NCBI GenBank assembly: GCA_934047225.1
Contig: OW204004.1
Location: 10,172,401 to 10,236,400 of the forward strand
From: Ypsolopha sequella
Lineage: Eukaryota; Arthropoda; Insecta; Lepidoptera; Ypsolophidae
DNA: 64,000 nucleotides
Direction of reading: 5' to 3'
Below are positions 1 through 11,912 of the stretch, in pieces (positions within the stretch are counted from its first letter, which is position 1; the number at the start of each line of letters is the position of its first letter). The translations under genes and the position numbers were made by a program. The notes under the pieces are model-generated. The model was given only the letters and a program-made list of their open reading frames with translations. It had not been told where the DNA came from and did no database searches.

Positions 1-288
1 TCCACTTGTCGGAAGCCGCGTGGACACAGGTTATGTCACACACACATAGGAAATTCACCAAAAAGTGGCCTTCACGCCAAAATAACATTATATCTTGAAT
101 AACTAATGTTCTTTACGGTGTCCGCACCGATTTCCCCTCTATTAAGCCCTTAATAATACATATTAAAATCGTCCGCGATCTATACCAAGAAAATTCCACG
201 TCCCTCGTTTTTGACAGCTCCAAGTCCATAGACAAAATATATAGACCATTGATGGATGCGTTCCGAAATATACATTTTATTCTGAACA
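1..288 (-). repeat. 3' LTR (partial, runs off window)
   Basis: Direct repeat of 1691-1978. On the minus strand it starts TGTTCAGAAT at 288 directly after a G-rich purine tract. Its other end lies left of base 1. Confidence 0.65.
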
Positions 289-670
289 GTCCCCCGCTCT
301 GGGCTGAGCAATCAGTCCAGAGCGGGGGACTGTTCAGAATAAAATGTATATTTCGGAACGCATCCATCAATGGTCTAGGTGCGCTAACAACCGGGCTGCC
401 CGATTGTCGCTTTTTGATCATGGAGGCCGCCTCAGTTACATCATCATAAATTTCCATTATCTGAGCTAAATCCGTAACATACCTCTTCAAAGGCTCGTCA
501 CTTTCCTGCAGTGCTGCCACAGCCGCCTCTGCATCAGCCAGCCGCTGATGCATCCGCTCGGCTCTCTCCAGGATTGCATTGTCGCGATCCGAACGAGAAA
601 GCAATCCCTGGACGGTTGTAAACCAGCGGAGCTCTTTCGCCAACGCAGCCTTGTGAGACTTGGACATCAT
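113..670 (-). pseudogene. Truncated gag-like reading frame
   Basis: A 185-residue frame starts at an ATG at 670. Its first 90 or so residues are charged and helix-prone (many Leu, Ala, Glu, Arg; for example LAKELRWFTTVQGLL), which fits the N-terminal coiled region of an LTR-retrotransposon gag. From about 376 leftward the frame runs through the inverted duplication and into the 3' LTR, so the C-terminal half is not native gag. No zinc knuckle, protease or RT is present. The assignment rests on position between LTRs and composition only. Confidence 0.45.
243..376. repeat. Perfect 60-bp palindrome at the PPT/3' LTR edge
   Basis: Arms 243-302 and 317-376 are exact reverse complements around a 14-base loop. 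Each arm holds the purine tract plus the first 46 bases of the LTR, so the LTR edge has been duplicated in inverted orientation between gag and the 3' LTR. Confidence 0.9.
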
Positions 671-1690
671 GCCGCAATGAACCGGGAAATGTATAAATAA
701 AAACTATTTAGCAAACACCCTGACACGGCACAAAATACAGAAGCACTGCTCAATAGGTACCCTACCTATAAATAGAATTTAATTAGCAAAATTAATTCCC
801 AATTACCAATGTATGTACTGTCCGTCAATACTAAACAAACAAATAGGTTCCTACCTAATTCTATATTACCAAATTTAAATTATATTTGGTGTATACAATA
901 CACACAAACCCGAATGCACATTCCACTATGCACTTGTATACATGCTTGTAAGTACATAAATTCAAGCCAAGATAACCGTATATTAGCTAACAAGTTGATT
1001 TCCAATCTATAATATAAACCGTTATATGATATAATGTTATTGCAATACAAGAACACTTGATATGTACTAAATTAACAATTTATACTGATATTACTGAACC
1101 ACATCAATGTGGTACCCTCCGGTAATCAATTATCCACTCAAAGCACTAAACAAATCCAATTTGTAATTGCTACATGTACATGTAAATAGCCTAGCTATGT
1201 TAACAGTTCAATGACACTGGGGCCGCCCAGTTCCGCTGTTTATATGTATATAATCCAAAGGTGGGCTACAACCACGATCTGGCTACCAAAACTTGTTTGA
1301 TATAAACGCTCGTTGCTACCAGAAATTGTAGCATATAAAAAGCGGTAATACTGACTAGTGACGGGCATCAGCGTCACTAGTGCGAGGATTCCATAACCAC
1401 GCTCAGACACCACTAATTGTATGCTACAGGGCGATACTTGCAGCTGGAACAGGGGCCCATAGCTGTCCCACATTTATAGTATACAAGTATCTTATATTCT
1501 AATATTTAATATAAAATGTCCTACCAGACAGTTGTATGATGACCTCATCAAGTAGTCCTCGCACGAAGACCCTTCGCTGCGGAGACCAAGGCGTGTCGGT
1601 GCCGTGACACGTAGATCACCTTCCACGATGAATCTAAACACAAACCTCCTACCCCAGGATGCATCCGAACCAGAAATAGTAATTAACAAG

Positions 1691-1978
1691 TCCACTTGTC
1701 GGAAGCCGCGTGGACACAGGTTATGTCACACACACATAGGAAATTCACCAAAAAGTGGCCTTCACGCCAAAATAACATTATATCTTGAATAACTAATGTT
1801 CTTTACGGTGTCCGCACCGATTTCCCCTCTATTAAGCCCTTAATAATACATATTAAAATCGTCCGCGATCTATACCAAGAAAATTCCACGTCCCTCGTTT
1901 TTGACAGCTCCAAGTCCATAGACAAAATATATAGACCATTGATGGATGCGTTCCGAAATATACATTTTATTCTGAACA
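1691..1978 (-). repeat. 5' LTR, outer part
   Basis: Copy of 1-288 with the same TG...edge at 1978. To the right the sequence is unrelated (tacttgtcc...), so 1978/1979 is the insertion boundary. The LTR must extend left of 1691 but the limit cannot be set because the partner copy is cut by the window edge. Confidence 0.6.
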
Positions 1979-2810
1979 TACTTGTCCACTGTTATTTTTG
2001 CATCTGCTTGATATACTAGCTTGTACTGCACATACAGAACGCTCACGAGGGCGTTCCCCTGGCCCGGGGACTTTTTTCAAATTCTTGTCTTTGGATTTGT
2101 TTCTGATTGATATTTTCTAGTTTGTAATGCACTCTAATAATATATATGGTAATAAAATTATTTATTCTCTGCTGCCACACATCCGGCACAGTGCTGGATT
2201 AAAACTAGTTGATGCATTATAGCTTCGTACCAAGCTAAATGCACATTTTATTTATATTCTAAAGAAAGTTTTTTATCTTTTTATCATACTTAAAATACAA
2301 AAAATATATACATTATAAAACAGGAAATATTTAAGATATTTGCAGATCTGAATACGTGATTACATTAAATTCGCTCGATGGAAAAAAATCACAAAGACAG
2401 CTCTAAAAAATCTTAAAATGGTATTAATGACATGTATTTTTAAAGCTAGAAATCTCAAAATTCGCGAGGATATTCAACTTACATTATTTCAGACATTTGT
2501 TGAAGGATTTTTAATTAGATGTCCAATATAGCCACAAATTCAAAATAATTGATGATTTGCGTGCGTGGCAGTTAATTAGTGCAGGGTAGATAATTCAAAA
2601 ACAAAACCGTTGGTACAAGACGAAAGTTTAGCTTAATACGAAAAGTTAAGCAATCCACGCCTATTGAACCCCTATCTAGTCTATCCACCAAGTAGATCGA
2701 TCATTACGTACTTTTCTTAAAATAAAAGAGATAAGTGGGGTGCCTAGCTATGATAATAAAAACCAGTACCATTTTTTATAATATTTAGAAATAAAAAAAA
2801 TAAAAAGGGT
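1979..2810. other. AT-rich spacer, no gene seen
   Basis: No coding frame or RNA gene is visible. Bases about 2095-2155 (tttctgattgatattttctag region) recur near 37557-37605, so at least that piece belongs to an interspersed repeat. Confidence 0.5.
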
Positions 2811-3118
2811 TTAGGTGCCTCCCGAGACGTGATGCCCTAACCGGTTGGCCACGTGTTTAGGCTTTGCGAAGTGCGCCTTGCGGCGCTTCTTGCGTCGGCG
2901 CCCAAGGAGAGAACAAATCGAAGACGCCGCCGCTACTGCCCATGTCGTGGCATGGCACAGCCCGTCGCAAAGCACCTTGAAAAGTCTATTAAAAGTTTGC
3001 GGGACCAAATAAAACAATTGTTTCCTGAACAAGAAGGTAGGTTTCACCCGACTCCTTTCTTTATTTATTGACGGGATGCACTCCCTGTATTCTAAGGGCT
3101 TACGGCAATATTAGTATC
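2811..3118. repeat. GC-rich interspersed fragment outside the left palindrome arm
   Basis: Contains the 'gccttgcggcgcttcttgcg' type segment at about 2875-2895. A related segment lies inverted at 7830-7890 to the right of the giant inverted repeat. Short reading frames here on both strands look like chance frames in GC-rich repeat DNA. Confidence 0.4.
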
Positions 3119-5063
3119 AAAAGCTGCATTTTAGGCAGAAAGCAAGCCGCTTTGTCCAGTAATACTAAGGACCAATATGAATGATTTCATCCGAGGAAAT
3201 GAAAATTTCATTCACTAGAATTCAAGATGGCGGACGTTTTCCAACATGGCGGCTGCATAATTTAAAAAATGTATAGAATCAAAACGGCTTCACCGATTTT
3301 AATTATTAGGGTGTCAATCAATTTGTGTTGACATATTGAATAATAAAAAAAATATACGATATAAAAAATTAAAGATGGTAGCTGAATATTAATAAAATTA
3401 TGAAATTTTCTAAATATTTTTTTCATTCTTATGATAATAACAACCAAATTTTCTATGATATGGTCACATGTTTTTATAATTTAATAAATTATGATAATAT
3501 TATCTACAAAACTAAAAAAAAATCTTGAAAATCCGATGAGTAGTTTTTAAACTATACGCATTTCAAAAGAACCGCGCGGTTTCGAATGTCATCACTGCAC
3601 GTGATGTGATGCATCATAAAATCAAAACGAGTGCACCAATTTCAGTAATTTATACATCAGATGATTTGTATTTATATCTTGTAATTTATAAAGTCTTGTG
3701 AAAACCGGCCCAGTGCGAATTGGACTCGCGCACAAAAGGTTTCGTACCAAGTACACAACTGTTTATTTGTTTTGGTCACAAGTTACTAATTTCATTATGA
3801 ATTGATGTTTCAATGTTTTGATTTCCTACAGTAGGTATGATTTCTCATAATAATAACATACAGGAATTTCGAAATTCCTAACTAGTTTAGTTTTTGAGAT
3901 AGACTCCGTAATAAAAATGTTCTAAAACTAACAGAAGGCCCCATTTCTTTATTTTTTAAGGTATAAATTAGCATTAAATACATTAATCCTCTGTATCTAA
4001 AGCTTCATCCGATGTGGTTGAACTGAAAGAAGAAAAAATTCATATGAAATCAGCCCAGAATGTACCTATATCATCAATTATCGTATTTTTATAAGTAAAA
4101 ATTAAAGGGATACCTTTCGTTTTTGCAGCTGCCTTTGCATGTGCTGCATTGCATTGTGCAGGGTAGACCCACCCGTTGACACGAGCAACGCATTGTTTCG
4201 CAGCCTTTTTTACAACCGCAATGGTCTAAGTAAGATAACTCATGCCATATCTCCCTGGCTTCAGACCATTGTGGTACCCAACTGTCATCAGATGATTTCC
4301 AACCCCAAGAGGATGGAGATGGCACAGCGGCATTGTCGAGAATAACGGAAGTGCCCCATAAGTGTCCCGCTTGATAGGTGGCACGGAGCACGTGTTTTTG
4401 TAATGCCGCCGATGTTGGTGGGATGCTTGTTACGAATTTATTCTTGGTAGCAAATAGTTCCTTGCGTACCAAGTTGACCGACGAATGCGCTGTTTGTGAA
4501 TCGTACAGGTAGCAGGTGAACTTTTCCAGCATAGCCATAATTTCTTTAGGAAGACTTTGTATTGGCTGCGATATTTCTTTTAAAGCTGGTGTAACTTCAG
4601 GGTGTGACAACCACGTTTTGAAGCATGACTTCTTTCCTTATGTATGGAAATAAGAAGTAGTGTCACAGCCTGTAAAGGCGTGAAAGCCACGAAGAGCAGT
4701 TGATCTGTCAGGGCCCAAAGTGTTGGCTATTTTATGAACTTCGACATAACGGCGTTTATTTGCCGTCCCGGTCAATAGCCACAATTTTTGCAAGCCACTC
4801 TCAGTTAAAGTTTTATAAAATGATATCAATAACACCAAAACATTTGTGTCGGAAGATCTGACCAAAATACGCGTGATTCCCTGTTCTGCCATATCCTTTG
4901 CGTGAAGTACGATGCGGCCATCGGCTTCTTCTGCATGCGTTCCTTTTGTTTTTCCAGAAATTGCGGTGCGAGTGTAGTCTGAAGAAGTCACTAGATTAGC
5001 AACATTTGTCACCACATTAGTAGCATCAAAGTCATTCAGGAAGGCTTGCCCCAGAAACTGAAA
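3119..5063. repeat. Giant inverted repeat, left arm
   Basis: About 1.95 kb that is the near-identical reverse complement of 5289-7233, separated by a 225-bp spacer. The arm includes a CXC-protein gene fragment (minus strand), its 3' flank and a copy of the lepidopteran 'cacttggccgg' tail (3705-3745). A few substitutions and small indels separate the arms. Confidence 0.9.
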
Positions 5064-5243
5064 AAGCTCTGATTTATTTTTTTCATTTCGTAAAAAATCT
5101 GACCAATCAGAAGGTAAGATATTATTGGCAACAACTTGACGTCGAATTCCAGCTCCTCTTCCTTCTCGTTCTTGTCTTTTTAGGCTTTTCGGGAGATAAT
5201 GATTCCATACAAGGTCTATTCTCTTTGATTTTACTTTTTGCAC
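4089..5243 (-). pseudogene. CXC-domain TE-associated protein, left copy, nonsense-interrupted
   Basis: One frame on the minus strand is broken by a single TAA at 4638-4640, where the right-arm copy has AAA (Lys); the two halves are 201 and 173 residues. The frame opens at a GTG just after a TAA and beside a possible splice acceptor (minus strand ctcccctaactag), so the fragment looks like a terminal exon lacking its own start. The N-terminal part includes SLKRQEREGRGAGIRRQVV, and the middle has HAFTGCDTTSYF. The C-terminus is a Cys cluster (CGCKKGCETMRCSCQ...CTMQCSTCKGSC) resembling a tesmin/TSO1 CXC domain. Similar long uncharacterised proteins recur in insect and cnidarian genomes, often near transposons; no function is assigned. 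Confidence 0.7.
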
Positions 5244-5256
5244 TAGTTAGGGGAGC

Positions 5257-6264
5257 TTGATCTGGTCAAAAATAAAATTAAAAACCAGATTTCAGTTTCT
5301 GAGGCAAGCCCTCCTGAATGACTTTGATGCTACTAATGTGGTGACAAATGTTGCTAATCTAGTGACTTCTTCAGACTACCTTCGCACCGCAATTTCTGGA
5401 AAAACAATAGGAACGCATGCAGAAGAAGCCGATGGCCGCATCGTACTTCACGCAAAGGATATGGCAGAACAGGGAATCACGCGTATTCTGGTCAGATCTT
5501 CCGACACAGATGTTTTGGTGTTATTGATATCATTTTATAAAACTTTAACTGAGAGTGGCCTGCAAGAATTGTGGCTATTGACCGGGACGGCAAATAAACG
5601 CCGTTATGTCGAAGTTCATAAAATAGCCAACACTTTGGGCCCTGACAGATCAACTGCTCTTCGTGGCTTTCACGCCTTTACAGGCTGTGACACTACTTCT
5701 TATTTCCATACAAAAGGAAAGAAGTCATGCTTCAAAACGTGGTTGTCACACCCTGAAGTTACACCAGCTTTAAAAGAAATATCGCAGCCAATACAAAGTC
5801 TTCCTAAAGAAATTATGGCTATGCTGGAAAAGTTCACCTGCTACCTGTACGATTCACAAACAGCGCATTCGTCGGTCAACTTGGTACGCAAGGAACTATT
5901 TGCTACCAAGAATAAATTCGTAACAAGCATCCCACCAACATCGGCGGCATTACAAAAACACGTGCTCCGTGCCACCTATCAAGCGGGACACTTATGGGGC
6001 ACTTCCGTTATTCTCGACAATGCCGCTGTGCCATCTCCATCCTCTTGGGGTTGGAAATCATCTGATGACAGTTGGGTACCACAATGGTCTGAAGCCATGG
6101 AGATATGGCATGAGTTATCTTACTTAGACCATTGCGGTTGTAAAAAAGGCTGCGAAACAATGCGTTGCTCGTGTCGACGGGTGGATCTACCCTGCACAAT
6201 GCAATGCAGCACATGCAAAGGCAGCTGCAAAAACGGAAGGTATCTCTTTAATTTTTACTTATAA
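5257..6264 (+). CDS. CXC-domain TE-associated protein, right copy, 5'-truncated but open
   Basis: 335 residues, open throughout. From residue about 12 on it matches the left-arm gene but keeps Lys where that copy has a stop. Features: an Asp-rich segment LVRSSDTDVLVLL (about residues 85-97) that could belong to a nuclease-like fold, the HAFTGCDTTSYFHTKGKK block (about 140-157) and a C-terminal Cys cluster from about residue 290 like the tesmin CXC zinc-binding repeat. The first 11 residues come from the spacer, so the native N-terminus is missing and the start is doubtful. It may be a non-functional fragment; its intact frame beside a mutated inverted twin is what is notable. Confidence 0.6.
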   Translation: MIWSKIKLKTRFQFLRQALLNDFDATNVVTNVANLVTSSDYLRTAISGKTIGTHAEEADGRIVLHAKDMAEQGITRILVRSSDTDVLVLLISFYKTLTESGLQELWLLTGTANKRRYVEVHKIANTLGPDRSTALRGFHAFTGCDTTSYFHTKGKKSCFKTWLSHPEVTPALKEISQPIQSLPKEIMAMLEKFTCYLYDSQTAHSSVNLVRKELFATKNKFVTSIPPTSAALQKHVLRATYQAGHLWGTSVILDNAAVPSPSSWGWKSSDDSWVPQWSEAMEIWHELSYLDHCGCKKGCETMRCSCRRVDLPCTMQCSTCKGSCKNGRYLFNFYL

Positions 6265-7233
6265 AAATATGATAATTGATGATATAGGTACATTCTGGGC
6301 TGATTTCATATGAATTTTTTCTTCTTTCAGTTCAACCACATCGGATGAAGCTTTAGATACAGAGGATTAATGTATTTAATGCTAATTTATACCTTAAAAA
6401 ATAAAGAAATGGGGCCTTCTGTTAGTTTTAGAACATTTTTATTACGGAGTCTATCTCAAAAACTAAACTAGTTAGGAACTTCGAAATTCCTGTATGTTAT
6501 TATTATGAGAAATCATACCTACTGTAGGAAATCAAAACATTGAAACATCAATTCATAATGAAATTAGTAACTTGTGACCAAAACAAATAAACAGTTGTGT
6601 ACTTGGTACGAAACCTTTTGTGCGCGAGTCCAACTCGCACTTGGCCGGTTTTCACAAGACTTTATAAATTACAAGATATAAATACAAATCATCTGATGTA
6701 TAAATTACTGAAATTGGTGCACTCGTTTTGATTTTATGATGCATCACATCACGTGCAGTGATGACATTCGAAACCGCGCGGTTCTTTTGAAATGCGTATA
6801 GTTTAAAAACTACTCATCGGATTTTCAAGATTTTTTTTTAGTTTTGTAGATAATATTATTATTATTTATTAAATTATAAAAACAGGTGACCATATCATAG
6901 AAAATTTAGTTGTTATTATCATAAGAATGAAAAAAATATTTAGAAAATTTCATAATTTTATTAATATTCAGCTACCATCTTTAATTTTTTATATCGTATA
7001 TTTTTTTTATTATTCAATATGTCAATACAAATTGATTGACACCCTAATAATTAAAATCGGTGAAGCCGTTTTGATTCTATAAATTTTTTAAATTATGCAG
7101 CCGCCATGTTGGAAAACGTCCGCCATCTTGAATTCTAGTGAATGAAATTTTCATTTCCTCGGATGAAATCATTCATATTGGTCCTTAGTATTACTGGACA
7201 AAGCGGCTTGCTTTCTGCCTAAAACGCAGCTTT
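5289..7233. repeat. Giant inverted repeat, right arm
   Basis: Reverse complement of 3119-5063. The outer edge is seen where 'gctttctgcctaaaacgcagc' (7209-7229) matches the complement of 3123-3143 and similarity fades just beyond. RNA read through both arms could fold into a hairpin of almost 2 kb. Confidence 0.9.
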
Positions 7234-9058
7234 TTTTCCTAAGCCCTATGACTACTGTCGTATACCCAATATATGTTCAGATAAAAAATATTAGATTGTA
7301 CACAGATTCGTACCACTTTTGATAAGGCTTTCCTGAATACGTCCAGCGCAGTCGAAAGAGCCACTGCTACTGCCTATTAGAGATGTCAATAATGGTTGAA
7401 ATTGCTTATTAGTTAATAGTTGATTGATTAAAAAAAATATCGATAATTTACTGTTCAAAAATATTTGTTAATATTTTTATTGAATTTTTCAACCAATAAA
7501 CTCTCTACCATAAAAATACTCTATAATTTTTTTAGTCCCACACACCTATCGAAATGGTTCCAAGTAGGTTATTTTGCAAACCAACTTCATAATCGGAAAA
7601 CAACAACAAAGCGAGGACGCGTCTTTTTTTTTTGAAGTAACACAACAAAACTAACCTAATAATCAACCAAATATGTGTTAAAAATATCAAATATAAATAT
7701 CTGTCGAAGAATTTGATATGATATTTTATTCGATAATGTTAATTTTGTTTATCGAGAATCATTATCAATTTTCAATATCCGTTAAATTGAATGGTTAATG
7801 GTTATATTCATCATCTCTACTGCCTATGTCGGTCGTAGCATGGCAAAGCCCGTCGCAAGAAGCGCGCCGCAAGGCGTACCTCGCAAAGCCTAAACTCGTG
7901 ACCGACCATAGTAATAGTGCTATATTTTAATAGTGCTATTATTTCGTCTCCCATGTTGTTTAGTCCAGTTATACATACCGTCATGCACTTCTCTCTTTTG
8001 TCTCATCTTTTAAATGAAACCTTGCATCACTACATGAATGTAAACACTTTTTAGAATTAAATTTTCACAACAAAAACACGTAGCATACATATATTTTTCC
8101 ATACAACAAAGCACAGTGGGCACACAATAAGGTACTTACTATTAAAACCATTTTATTTGACCCTTCCATTAGTAAGAGCGAGGTCTGCCTCTTTTGATAA
8201 CAGTTACTATAATAGACCTTCACATAATAGGGACTCAGCCAGCAAGGATCGTAACAAAATAAATAAAATACGAATTCTTTGAGGTAAGCTTTATGTACGA
8301 AATAAAGCCTTAAAACAAGTTATACAGAAAACGAAATCGCTGGCTGAGGTATTTAAATATGAAATGTGTATTCAATTTATTTACTGATGTCATTGTTCAC
8401 TAACATTTTATGGTACCTATACAACACAATAATATGATATAGTAAGTAAATACTATAATTATTGTTCCGAAAAGATCTGTCAATATTCTAAGTTTGTTTC
8501 ACTTATATAGGGAACATCAATCGGATAAACTGTACATTACGGGACGCTAGTCTGGGCTTTCGTAATTTTTTTACAGAAAGTAGATGATATAAGAAGTCTT
8601 TCACCGAATTCTTTTTTGTAGCAAATGCGTAGTTTTCGAGAAATAAATTATTAAAAGTTGACAATAAAATTTTCATTTTGACTTACAACCATCACTTTTG
8701 ACATGTCAATTGCGTTTCGTTATGCAAAGGTTAAGTCCATACAACCACATGTGACGAGTTTTACCGTAATTATATTGTAATTCACATTCAATATGTTTTG
8801 GTTTGTATTGCAAACTTAAAATTTTGTATATTAACGTGAAAATCATTATAAAGATTGTTAATTTAACGACATTTAAAAAGAAAAATTGTGTTTCTGCTGT
8901 GCTAAAACGAAACGCAAAACGACGCCATTTTGTTTTAGTGACGTTTCGCGTTGATTAGTTGTCGTTTGTTGCTTTTGCTGTCGAGATCGTTTTACGTACT
9001 CCTGTCTAACTAACACGTGTGACTACCATGGCTAAAAATCGACTTCTGTACTGGTAGG
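7234..9058. other. AT-rich intergenic DNA with a short GC-rich repeat
   Basis: No credible coding frame. Bases 7805-7915 (ggcaaagcccgtcgcaagaag region) are an inverted relative of 2860-2970. The rest shows no structure that I can name. Confidence 0.4.
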
Positions 9059-9062
9059 TTAA

Positions 9063-9447
9063 GGCGGTAACAGAGGATCTCGGTCCAAAACGCATATTTT
9101 ATTATTGTTTGCCAAATTTTTGAATAAAAAGTATGCAATAAATGCGTTTTATGGCGTTTTGCGCAAATTGCTGATCAATAATTATGTGTTCACAAGCAAC
9201 TGATGTCATATTATGCATTACATTATGATTGCATTACATAACAACAGTAACCACGCTTTAAAGTTTGTAAATGTACTGCAACTAAAATGTAGTATATAAA
9301 ATAACATAATTTATTTTTGAACACCTAAATATTACTAAGAAATTTGCGCAAATCGCCATAAAACGCATTAATTACAAACTTTTTATTCAAAAATTTGGCA
9401 AACAATAATAAAATGTGCATTTTGGACCGAGATCCTCTGTTACCACC
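9063..9447. mobile_element. TTAA-flanked fold-back MITE
   Basis: The left arm starts GGCGGTAACAGAGGATCTCG at 9063 and the right arm ends with its near complement at 9447; arms are about 115 bp. TTAA lies directly outside each end (9059-9062, 9448-9451), as for piggyBac-type target sites. No transposase. Confidence 0.75.
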
Positions 9448-9529
9448 TTAAACTGTTCAAAAACCGACTTAGTGCACCCCGACTCTATACAGTCTTGTGG
9501 CTACTACCCCTAGAGTGTATATGAAAAGC

Positions 9530-9720
9530 CGAAGGCGCGGAGGGAGGGCAGCCCCCGCCCGCAGTAATAAAGCATAGGCAACCGTGCGAGCCGAAGCGGC
9601 TGAGGCTGGTCACCGAAGGTGACCAGCAAGCCGAAGCTGCGGAGGTGAGCGTGGGTGCCTATGCTTTGTTACGCAAGGGCGAAGGGGCTGCACTTCCCGC
9701 AGCGCCGGAGCCGATGCAGA
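9530..9720. repeat. GC-rich interspersed repeat with hairpins
   Basis: Holds nested inverted repeats, including ctggtcaccgaaggtgaccag (9625-9645) and agcataggca/tgcctatgct flanking it. Base composition is unlike the AT-rich surroundings. Family not recognised. Confidence 0.5.
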
Positions 9721-9741
9721 AAGGAATTTGTGTCAAAATAG

Positions 9742-10090
9742 GTGACTTCTGTACTGATAGGTTCAAACAGTCCAAAATATCTCGATAGAAGGGGGGGGGG
9801 GGGGAATCAAATTGATGGACGAACCCGCAAAGCATTATCTGCTTGCTCTCTTCTCATTAATATCCCCCCGCTCACCCCTCTATCGAGGTATTATCACATA
9901 CATAACCTCAAACTTCAACCATGAATATCTCAAAAACCATGGGTTTGCTACAAAGGGGAGGGGTACCAGGGGGTAGCCCTTCCCCTCCCCCTCCCCCCAT
10001 GCCCCTCCTCCCCCCCTACAATCCGTCCCGTAATGTACAGTTTTACCCATCAATCTGCTAATAGAAAATCCCCAGAGGTAGACTGGGAGA
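9742..10090. other. Homopolymer-rich stretch (G run, C-rich blocks)
   Basis: A run of about 14 G at 9791-9804 and pyrimidine blocks at 9978-10020 surround 'ctcgatag...ctatcgag' inverted pieces (9780-9890). Looks like a decayed small MITE with slippage. No gene. Confidence 0.4.
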
Positions 10091-10247
10091 AATCTCTTTA
10101 TAGAGATAAGTTTGCCTTTCTACCTAGGTACATGTCAATTTGTTTATAGTAGCATGTATTGTTCGTCTATGATAGTAGGTATGTTTGTAAATGTTTATTT
10201 TCTTTGTACAATAAAGAATAAGAATAAAACTATTCTTTTTACTAGGA

Positions 10248-10420
10248 TAATAAAGCCGATTCTGAAGGCTTTAATTTTAGTTTTAGTGCTGTCAAAACCA
10301 AATTTTCTTCGATACAAAATAGTCCTTAAGGGTTAGGATTAGAAGCTAAATTTCTTTGGAAAATTTTATGCTTTGACAGCAATAAAACTAAAATTAAAGC
10401 CTTCAGAATTGGCTTTATTA
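10248..10420. mobile_element. Small MITE with about 48-bp terminal inverted repeats
   Basis: Starts TAATAAAGCC and ends GGCTTTATTA. The arms (10248-10297, 10373-10420) contain 'gaaggctttaattttagttt' and its complement. A decayed relative lies at 16500-16655. Confidence 0.75.
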
Positions 10421-11528
10421 TGTACCTATAGAATTGAATTTCTTTAATTTTATAATCGTTATCCTTTTTATAGAGACAAATGTGTGTAAATGACAACTGC
10501 GCAATATTTATGCGTCACTTTAATTAGTGAACCAATGGTAACATTCGCGGCGAGTGCCTCAGGGACCCGCAATGGACGGTAATTAAGATTTACGCTCGAA
10601 CGTGCTTCTTAAGGGCTTCTCCTGTTGGATACGGACTGAGTTTGCCAAGCAAAATACATATTTATTCGGCTGCTTGCATTGAAGTATTCGTAGGTACGGA
10701 ATTTATAATTCTTTATGTATTTATTTTGGAAATTTGCCAAGCAAGTAAAACAAGCTCTCATTCTACATATTATGTACATAACCTAATATAAAAATAAAAT
10801 TGAATTTACGATGTGAACGTACTTAAGTACTTAATATTTGTAACCGAACTTTGTTTAGATATCGAGGTGTATAATAAAAAAAACGATTATTTTTAGTTTC
10901 TGTTTAATCCATTCCTATACATAACCTCAAAGATCAAAATTACATAAACGTCAAACTAACATGTGCTACAAGGATCTGGAGTAGAGATGAAACGGATATC
11001 CGGTTACTATCCGGTATCCGGCCTATCCGGCCACATTTTTGGTATCCGGTATCCGGCCGGATAGTAGCCAGTATCAATTCAAAAATACGGCTCCTGATGG
11101 CTTGTTGATGACAGTGACAGGAGGGTGCAGTTAGTTCTGATTTTGGACACAAAGTTCAAGGAAAGGGATGGAACGGTGCAAGTAAGCGAGGTGATTCAGC
11201 CAGCAGACCACCCAATACAAGCAAAAGTTGTTTTTAGTGGCCCGAGCAGTAAAATTCGCTTGAGCAAACACTTTGTTCCTTGCGTTTCAATACAACTTCT
11301 GTAAACTTTTTTTCGGTTATAAAACATAAACTATGCTTCAGGGATATGGGTTTCCTTCGCAGTTATTTAGGTGGCAAGAAGCTACAGATTTTTTGAATGA
11401 ATTAATGATTTATTACTTATAAAATACAACGTATAATCATACAAGGTAGGTTATAACACCATACAATATTTAGGGTTTTACAACAGAAGAAATTAATTTA
11501 AAATGTTAGTGGTATCTAAATTATTAGA
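10421..11528. other. Intergenic DNA, no gene; short ATCCGG repeats
   Basis: Bases 10990-11075 are a degenerate run of 'tatccgg' units on both strands. Nothing else is recognisable. Confidence 0.4.
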
Positions 11529-11912
11529 AACTAGCTTTTGCCCGAGGCTTCGCCCGCGTTGATTAAGTTTTTGTATAGTCGAATCGAATCCCATCCCATC
11601 CCATCCCATCCCATATCATCTCATCCCACTAATGCCACTATCCCTTCCCATCCCATTCTCATTATCCCATCCCACTAATATTCAACGGTGTGAAGGAGTA
11701 ACAGTACATCACTTTTCTATAGGAACTTGACACCCCATTGCCTTCCAATGGGAACTGAATTATGGGATAAAAAGTAGCCTATGTCCTATTCCAGGTCTAG
11801 AACTACATTTGTGTAAAGTTTCAGCATTATCGTTTCAGAAGTTTCGGCGTGAAGTAGTAACAAACATCCATCCATCCATCCAAACTTTTGCATTTATAAT
11901 ATTAGTGGGACT
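11529..11912 (+). repeat. Lepidopteran interspersed repeat with (ATCCC)n core
   Basis: Starts 'actagcttttgcccgaggct' and ends 'tttataatattagtgggact', the typical edges of a very common lepidopteran non-autonomous element. It encloses a 'catcccatccc' microsatellite (11585-11660) and a 'ccatccatccatcc' run (11866-11882). Confidence 0.7.

Larger units (their letters stand above)
1..1978 (-). mobile_element. LTR retrotransposon relic, leftward, short internal region
   Basis: Bases 1-288 recur as 1691-1978, apparently identical, and the left copy runs off the window. On the minus strand both copies start TGTTCAG, and the left copy is preceded by a purine-rich tract (minus strand AGAGCGGGGGAC, 289-300), as expected for a polypurine tract before a 3' LTR. 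A gag-like reading frame starts at 670 on the same strand. The whole therefore looks like 5' LTR (ending somewhere between about 730 and 1690), leader, gag start, then 3' LTR, with pol deleted. The inner edge of the 5' LTR and the primer-binding site are not clear. The clade is unsure; BEL/Pao is a guess. Confidence 0.65.

Noticed and set aside
249..449. 66-codon plus-strand frame
   Set aside because: It is created by the 60-bp palindrome and mirrors the minus-strand frame.
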